Of a stretch of 10,751 nucleotides of DNA, positions 6,972 to 10,751 are shown piece after piece (position 1 is the first letter of the stretch; each line of letters begins with the position of its first letter). Under the pieces are notes generated by a model. That model did no database searches, was not told where the DNA came from, and saw nothing but the letters and a program-made list of their open reading frames with translations. The stretch is from Candidatus Moraniibacteriota bacterium (GTDB lineage: Bacteria; Patescibacteriota; Minisyncoccia; Moranbacterales; GCA-2747515): NCBI GenBank assembly GCA_027016355.1, contig JALWAF010000080.1, positions 1 through 10,751 on the forward strand, read 5' to 3'. The position numbers and the translations under genes were made by a program.

Positions 6972-8579
6972 ATGAATGCATTTATAGAAAATAGGATGAC
7001 TCAAAGAAAAGAAACAAAGTTAGATATTGAGAGTAAAATTACAAGATTTCCAAGACCAAAAGAATATATAACACAATTGCAAGAGCATGGATTGGATAAA
7101 TATGCAGAGGCCTATAAAAAAGTATTAATTTTTTCTAAATTAATACAAGAAGATGGTGGTAGAGCTTTGCTCGTTGGCGGGAGTGTAAGAGACTATGTTC
7201 TTGGGAAAACAGCAAAAGACTTTGATTTGGAGGTGTATGGTTTAGAGCCTCAAAGAGTTGAGAGTATTACGCAAAAAATGGGAAATGTAGCTGATGCCGG
7301 CAAGGCTTTTGGGATATTAAAAATATTTTTAGATGAAGGAATTGATATTGATGTATCATTGCCACGAGTTGATTCAAAAAATGGCAATGGACATAAAGGA
7401 TTTGAAGTTAAATCTGATCCACACATGAGCATTAAAGAGGCTGCTAGAAGAAGGGATTTTACTGTTAATGCATTAGCCGCAGATCCATTAACAGGAGAAT
7501 TGTATGATTATTATGGTGGAGTTAATGATGCTAAAAATAGAGTATTGAGAGTAACAGATAAAGAAAGATTTAGAGATGATCCTTTGCGAGTAATGCGTGC
7601 GATGCAATTTATTGGAAGATTTGGTATGAGCATTGATTCAGATGATGTAAAATTAATGGTTGAAATGTCCAAGGAATTGTCATATTTACCAAAGGAGCGT
7701 ATAGGTGAAGAATGGAAAAAATTATTGTTAAAATCGGAAAAACCATCCCTAGGTCTCTTATCTGCTTCATCTTTTGGCATATTAGAAGAATTACATAATG
7801 AACTTGCAATACTTGAATTGACTCCACAAGAGCCAGAGTGGCATCCTGAAGGAGATGCTTGGGTGCATACAATGATGGTTGTTGATGAGGCTGCAAAGAT
7901 TGTGCGTAAAAATAATCTAAAAAACAAAGAGGCCATAACAATATTATTAGGAGCTTTGTGCCATGATTTGGGTAAGCCAATTGTTACTAAATATACAGAA
8001 GATGGAAAATTCCGTTCATTGGGACATGAAGGTGCAGGAGCTGAACCTACTAAAAAATTTCTTGCAAATCTAGGAATTGATAAAGTTACAATACAAAAAG
8101 TTGTCAAAATTGTAGAAAATCATTTGGCGCCGACAACATTTTACATTGAGGAAGTTGTAAAAAAGAATATGATAAGTGATGGCGCTATTAGGCGTTTAGC
8201 AAAGCGAATTTATCCAGCAACAATCCAGGAGCTTGTACTCGTTGCTGAAGCTGATCATTTGGGTCGTGGTGAATTTGATGTGGAAGTTAAAGAACAATTG
8301 CTTTTATCTGATGATGAGTTTCCTGCATCTGATTGGCTTCTTGAACGTGCACGTAGTTTAAAAGTTGAAGATAGTCGTCCTGCAGACTTAACACGAGGGA
8401 AGGATTGGATTTTACTTGGTTATGGACCAGGTGGACCACATATTGGACAGTTAATTGAGATGTCTAATAGATTGAGGGATGAAAAGAATTTGTCTCGTGC
8501 AGAAGTATTTGCTTTAGTTGATGATATTGATAATTATGAGAAAGCAATACAAAAAATGCAAAAAATTTTAGATAAATGA
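6972..8579 (+). CDS. cca: CCA tRNA nucleotidyltransferase with HD domain (class II)
   Basis: The enzyme adds or repairs the 3'-CCA of tRNAs from CTP and ATP without a nucleic acid template. Motifs are in order: LLVGGSVRDYVLG (66-78), the metal-binding Asp83/Asp85 in KDFDLEVYG, RRRDFTVNALA (159-169), RFRDDPLRVMRAMQF (199-213) and LPKERIGEEWKKLLL (239-253). The HD region follows with HPEGDAWVHT (291-300), LCHDLGKP (329-336) and GHEGAGA (351-357). The C-terminal LLGYGPGGPHIGQLI (481-495) is the characteristic PGP-type segment. Length is 535 residues, longer than the E. coli enzyme, partly through about 60 extra residues before the GGSVRD motif. ATG 6972 gives that extension; Met9 is a later alternative. 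A closely related poly(A) polymerase cannot be excluded by eye, but the HD domain favours CCA. The stop overlaps the next start (ATGA). Confidence 0.92.
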   Translation: MNAFIENRMTQRKETKLDIESKITRFPRPKEYITQLQEHGLDKYAEAYKKVLIFSKLIQEDGGRALLVGGSVRDYVLGKTAKDFDLEVYGLEPQRVESITQKMGNVADAGKAFGILKIFLDEGIDIDVSLPRVDSKNGNGHKGFEVKSDPHMSIKEAARRRDFTVNALAADPLTGELYDYYGGVNDAKNRVLRVTDKERFRDDPLRVMRAMQFIGRFGMSIDSDDVKLMVEMSKELSYLPKERIGEEWKKLLLKSEKPSLGLLSASSFGILEELHNELAILELTPQEPEWHPEGDAWVHTMMVVDEAAKIVRKNNLKNKEAITILLGALCHDLGKPIVTKYTEDGKFRSLGHEGAGAEPTKKFLANLGIDKVTIQKVVKIVENHLAPTTFYIEEVVKKNMISDGAIRRLAKRIYPATIQELVLVAEADHLGRGEFDVEVKEQLLLSDDEFPASDWLLERARSLKVEDSRPADLTRGKDWILLGYGPGGPHIGQLIEMSNRLRDEKNLSRAEVFALVDDIDNYEKAIQKMQKILDK

Positions 8580-9088
8580 ATATAAAATATTGTATGATTA
8601 AAAATGAACAATTTGATAATTATAAAGAAAAGAAAGAAAAAATTTCATTGGAAATTTTGGAACGTGATGAATTGAAAAAACTTATTTATCAAGATAGTAA
8701 TATTCCCGATGGTAGATTTGTGGATCCAGATCATGGAGGAGTATTTCATTATTTTGATTTGGACGAAGTAATTAATCCGCTTAATCAGGATAGGATGGTT
8801 TTTCCAATAATCAAGGAAAATGATTTGATTGTTGGTATTATTGATATGGAGTATTCTCCAACTCAGGAAAGGGTTGCTTGGGTAAAAGGTGTTTCTGTTG
8901 ATCCAAAATATCAAGATAAGGGATATAGTTCTAAATTATTAGAAAAAATGTTTGAATATGCTCAACGGAATAATTTGATACTGCAAATTTCTAAATATGG
9001 ACAGACTGGAGATGGAGAGAAAAAATTACAAAAACCAACTGAGCGATTGGCAAAACAGTATGGGGTTAAAATTATTAATAATAATTAA
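8576..9088 (+). CDS. GNAT family N-acetyltransferase
   Basis: The 170-residue protein carries the acetyl-CoA-binding core of GNAT enzymes. IVGIIDMEYSP (85-95) and VAWVKGVSVDPKYQDKGYSS (100-119) form the beta4-beta5/motif A region. Gln113-x-x-Gly116-x-Ser118 fits the Q/R-x-x-G-x-G/A pyrophosphate loop, with Ser for the last small residue. LLEKMFEYAQ (121-130) is the following helix. The first about 60 residues match nothing I recognise; FVDPDHGGVFHYFDLDE (48-64) may line the acceptor site. The substrate is unknown. ATG 8576 overlaps the cca stop by 4 bases (ATGA), so translation is probably coupled to cca. That would be consistent with, but does not prove, a tRNA or protein target. Confidence 0.82.
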   Translation: MNIKYCMIKNEQFDNYKEKKEKISLEILERDELKKLIYQDSNIPDGRFVDPDHGGVFHYFDLDEVINPLNQDRMVFPIIKENDLIVGIIDMEYSPTQERVAWVKGVSVDPKYQDKGYSSKLLEKMFEYAQRNNLILQISKYGQTGDGEKKLQKPTERLAKQYGVKIINNN

Positions 9089-9097
9089 TGTAAAAAT

Positions 9098-9619
9098 ATG
9101 CAAAAGCAAAAAATTATCTGGATTTTTGGGTTGGTGGTAGTGTTGTTGTTGATATTGGCTTTGTTGGGGATATATAAATTTGATTATTTGAGTAATAAAG
9201 GTGGATATGATGTGGATGGTAATAAAATTTACAAAATTGATACAAAAAATGAACTAGAGCAGAAAATAAAACAGAAAAAAGAAGGTATAAAAGATAATTT
9301 AGGTGTAAAATTGATTTCTCCAGAGGAATTTAAGAGTAAAGCAGATACTGGAAAGTATGTATTAGTAGATATTAGAACACCAGAAGAATATCAATCTGGA
9401 CACATTGAGGGAGCGATTAATATCGATTATTATGCACCAGATTTTAAAGAACAAGTTTCTCAGTTAGATAAAAATAAAAAGTATCTTTATTATTGTCGTT
9501 CTGGCCATCGAAGTAGAGAGGCAGAAGTATTAGCAAAAACTTTTAATTTTTCAGAAGTTTACGAATTAGATGGAGGAATTAACGCTTGGCAAAAAGTTGG
9601 TTTTCAAGTTAAAAAGTAA
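9098..9619 (+). CDS. Membrane-anchored rhodanese (extracytoplasmic sulfurtransferase-like)
   Basis: The 173-residue protein has a single N-terminal membrane segment (IIWIFGLVVVLLLILALLG, 6-24) after a basic MQKQK. A linker (25-72) follows, then one rhodanese domain: VLVDIRTPEEYQSGHIEGAI (88-107), the active-site loop CRSGHR with Cys133 and Arg138, and EVYELDGGINAWQKVGF (153-169). No cleavage site is obvious, so it is read as an uncleaved anchor with the enzyme outside the membrane. The CRSGxR loop is the classical active form. Its last 45 residues are clearly akin to the cytosolic rhodanese at 2054-2398. The gene starts 9 bases after the GNAT stop, without a Shine-Dalgarno, and sits directly ahead of rmlD. 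The sulfur donor and acceptor are unknown. Confidence 0.9.
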   Translation: MQKQKIIWIFGLVVVLLLILALLGIYKFDYLSNKGGYDVDGNKIYKIDTKNELEQKIKQKKEGIKDNLGVKLISPEEFKSKADTGKYVLVDIRTPEEYQSGHIEGAINIDYYAPDFKEQVSQLDKNKKYLYYCRSGHRSREAEVLAKTFNFSEVYELDGGINAWQKVGFQVKK

Positions 9620-9639
9620 ATTTATAATTTTGTTGAATT

Positions 9640-10599
9640 ATGCAAAAAGTTTTAATTTTAGGTTCAAAGGGGATGTTGGGACAGGAACTGGTCCGTATTT
9701 ATGAAAATGATGATAATTATGATGTAGTCGCATGGGATAGAAATGATGTTGACGTGACAGATTATGAGCAACTATCACAAAAGGTGATGGATGTGATGCC
9801 GGATGTGATTTTTAATGCTGTGGCTTACAATGCAGTTGATGCGTGTGAAGAAGATGCGGATGAATACAAAAAAGCAAAAGAGCTCAATGGTATTTTCCCC
9901 AAGCATCTAGCAAAATTATCAAAAGACATAGGTGCAACGCTAGTACATTATTCTACAGATTATGTATTTGACGGCAAACGTCCTATTTACAAAGGTGGAG
10001 TGAAAAATCCACGATGTTGTGGACAGGGGTGTGAAGATTGTATGTACATGGGTCCAGAAGAGAAATTACCATTTTTTGCATATCATGAAAACGATGAGGC
10101 GCATCCCATATCAAAATATGGACACACAAAGTTGATGGGAGAGGAAAATGTAGAAAAATATGCAAATGATTATTATGTTATCAGGTTATCAAAATTATTT
10201 GGCTTGCCAGCTCAGAGCGCTGCAGGAAAGAAGAGCTTTTTTGATGTGATGCTAGAATTGGGCAAGAAAAATGACAGTGTACAAGCGGTTGACGGTGAGA
10301 CAAGTAAATTTACATATGCACCAGACTTAGCAATGAAAAGTAAAGAGATTGTAGAAGGAAATATGGATAGAGGAATTTATCACGTAGCAAATGAAGGTGC
10401 AGTGACATGGTATGATGGTGTAGTAGAATTATACAAAATTGCAGGATTAGATACAAAAATTGAACCAGTACCACCAGAGACATTTCCACGCCCAGCCAGC
10501 CGTCCAGCATCATCAGTATTAAAAGTCACCAAAATCGACCACCTCAGACACTATACAGAAGCACTCAAGGAATACTTGAATACAACTGATACCATATAA
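9640..10599 (+). CDS. rmlD: dTDP-4-dehydrorhamnose reductase
   Basis: RmlD reduces dTDP-4-keto-L-rhamnose to dTDP-L-rhamnose with NAD(P)H, the last step of the pathway that RmlB (946-1953) enters earlier. The nucleotide motif is GSKGMLG (8-14). FNAVAYNAVDACEED (58-72), YSTDYVFDGKRPIY (104-117), and catalytic Tyr160/Lys164 in SKYGHTKLMGE follow. RLSKLFG (182-188) and the RPASSVL end motif (288-294) are typical. The protein has 319 residues, longer than usual, because an extra segment (about 120-150) contains Cys126, Cys127, Cys131 and Cys134 (CC-x3-C-x2-C), between the STDYVF and YxxxK motifs. This could be a structural zinc site. The gene starts 20 bases after the rhodanese stop, without a Shine-Dalgarno or clear promoter, so it is probably the last gene of the run. 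Confidence 0.92.
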   Translation: MQKVLILGSKGMLGQELVRIYENDDNYDVVAWDRNDVDVTDYEQLSQKVMDVMPDVIFNAVAYNAVDACEEDADEYKKAKELNGIFPKHLAKLSKDIGATLVHYSTDYVFDGKRPIYKGGVKNPRCCGQGCEDCMYMGPEEKLPFFAYHENDEAHPISKYGHTKLMGEENVEKYANDYYVIRLSKLFGLPAQSAAGKKSFFDVMLELGKKNDSVQAVDGETSKFTYAPDLAMKSKEIVEGNMDRGIYHVANEGAVTWYDGVVELYKIAGLDTKIEPVPPETFPRPASRPASSVLKVTKIDHLRHYTEALKEYLNTTDTI

Positions 10600-10611
10600 T
10601 TGTAGAGAAAT

Positions 10612-10640
10612 TTTATAAACATTTTTATTGCTTTTATAAT
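10612..10640 (+). promoter_or_regulatory. Sigma-70 promoter at the right edge
   Basis: A perfect TATAAT (10635-10640) lies 17 bases after TTTATA (10612-10617, four of six matches to TTGACA). The predicted start is near 10647, 13 bases after the rmlD stop plus the promoter. It would drive the partial gene running off the window. No terminator for rmlD is visible between 10600 and 10611. Confidence 0.55.
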
Positions 10641-10670
10641 AAAATATGATTGAAAAAATAATAGAAAAAT

Positions 10671-10751
10671 ATGAAAGGATTTGAAATAATGCACAAAGAG
10701 CGAGAAGCGCAATTAAAATCACAATTAGAATTTTCTTTTCGTAGTGATGAG
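10671..10751 (+). CDS. Partial CDS, 5' end only, function unknown
   Basis: An open frame from ATG 10671 runs through the window end (27 codons, charged and Gln/Glu-rich: KEREAQLKSQLEFSFRSDE at the end). A second in-frame ATG at 10689 has AAAGGA (10674-10679) 9 bases upstream, a good Shine-Dalgarno, so translation may really start there. Promoter TATAAT at 10635-10640 supports a new transcription unit starting here. Too little sequence is present to recognise a family. Confidence 0.5.
   Translation, partial: MKGFEIMHKEREAQLKSQLEFSFRSDE

Noticed and set aside
7511..8107. Long open frame of 198 codons on the minus strand
   Set aside because: Lies entirely opposite the cca coding region with no family resemblance; it reads as the reverse frame of a real gene.
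6288..8579. CGT-rich versus AGA-rich arginine codon blocks in the HD gene and the 3' part of cca, as a sign of mosaic transfer
   Set aside because: Mixed codons occur in both blocks and the trend is too small to judge by eye.
287..10599. Alternative genetic code with TGA as glycine (known in some Patescibacteria)
   Set aside because: No in-frame TGA appears in any gene, and TGA serves as the stop of cca with an ATGA overlap, so the standard code fits.
10610..10645. ATTTTAT/ATAAAAT inverted repeat after rmlD as a terminator
   Set aside because: All A-T, 22-base loop, no following T-tract, and it overlaps the TATAAT promoter; chance is sufficient.
1..10751. tRNA, rRNA, CRISPR array or transposase
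   Set aside because: No cloverleaf-like GC-rich stretch, no spaced direct repeats and no transposase-like frames are visible on either strand.

Overview
The window is AT-rich (GC roughly one third, judged by eye) and all recognisable genes lie on the + strand. They are tightly packed, with gaps of 4 to 100 bases and one 4-base ATGA overlap. The genes use TAA, TAG and TGA as stops, so the standard bacterial code fits. The gene set is a TSP3-repeat surface protein beside a DUF2339-like membrane protein, dispersed rhamnose-pathway genes, single-domain rhodaneses and a CCA enzyme with an HD domain. Together with short A/T-rich leaders that mostly lack a Shine-Dalgarno (SD) sequence, this suggests an uncultured Patescibacteria (CPR) type genome. 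That assignment is an inference, not proven by the sequence.

Layout: 1-286 is non-coding and holds an imperfect direct repeat, a near-consensus sigma-70 promoter and a leader of about 155 nt. It precedes an exported ClpP-fold serine protease (287-874). A perfect 13-bp intrinsic terminator (908-941) follows, overlapped by a promoter-like element, and rmlB (946-1953) starts 4 bases after its T-tract. A second extended -10 promoter drives a small cytosolic rhodanese plus a YjdF/DUF2238-like membrane protein (2054-3008). After an inverted repeat comes a pair: a DUF2339-like polytopic membrane protein with an N-terminal coiled coil (3071-4981), and a secreted, C-terminally anchored protein with a probable discoidin-like domain and calcium-binding TSP3 repeats (4986-6251). 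A run of closely spaced genes follows: HD phosphohydrolase, CCA tRNA nucleotidyltransferase, GNAT acetyltransferase, membrane-anchored rhodanese and rmlD (6288-10599). At the right edge a new promoter (perfect TATAAT) precedes the start of an unidentified gene cut by the window end.

Functional reading: the window mixes cell-envelope functions (dTDP-rhamnose synthesis by RmlB and RmlD, the DUF2339/TSP3 pair, the exported ClpP-like protease, the anchored rhodanese) with housekeeping (tRNA 3'-end maturation, HD hydrolase). No CRISPR array, transposase, tRNA or rRNA is visible. The most interesting points are the four-cysteine insertion in RmlD, the DUF2339/TSP3 membrane pair, the exported ClpP-like protease without the usual catalytic Asp, and the hairpin-before-start, SD-less gene starts.
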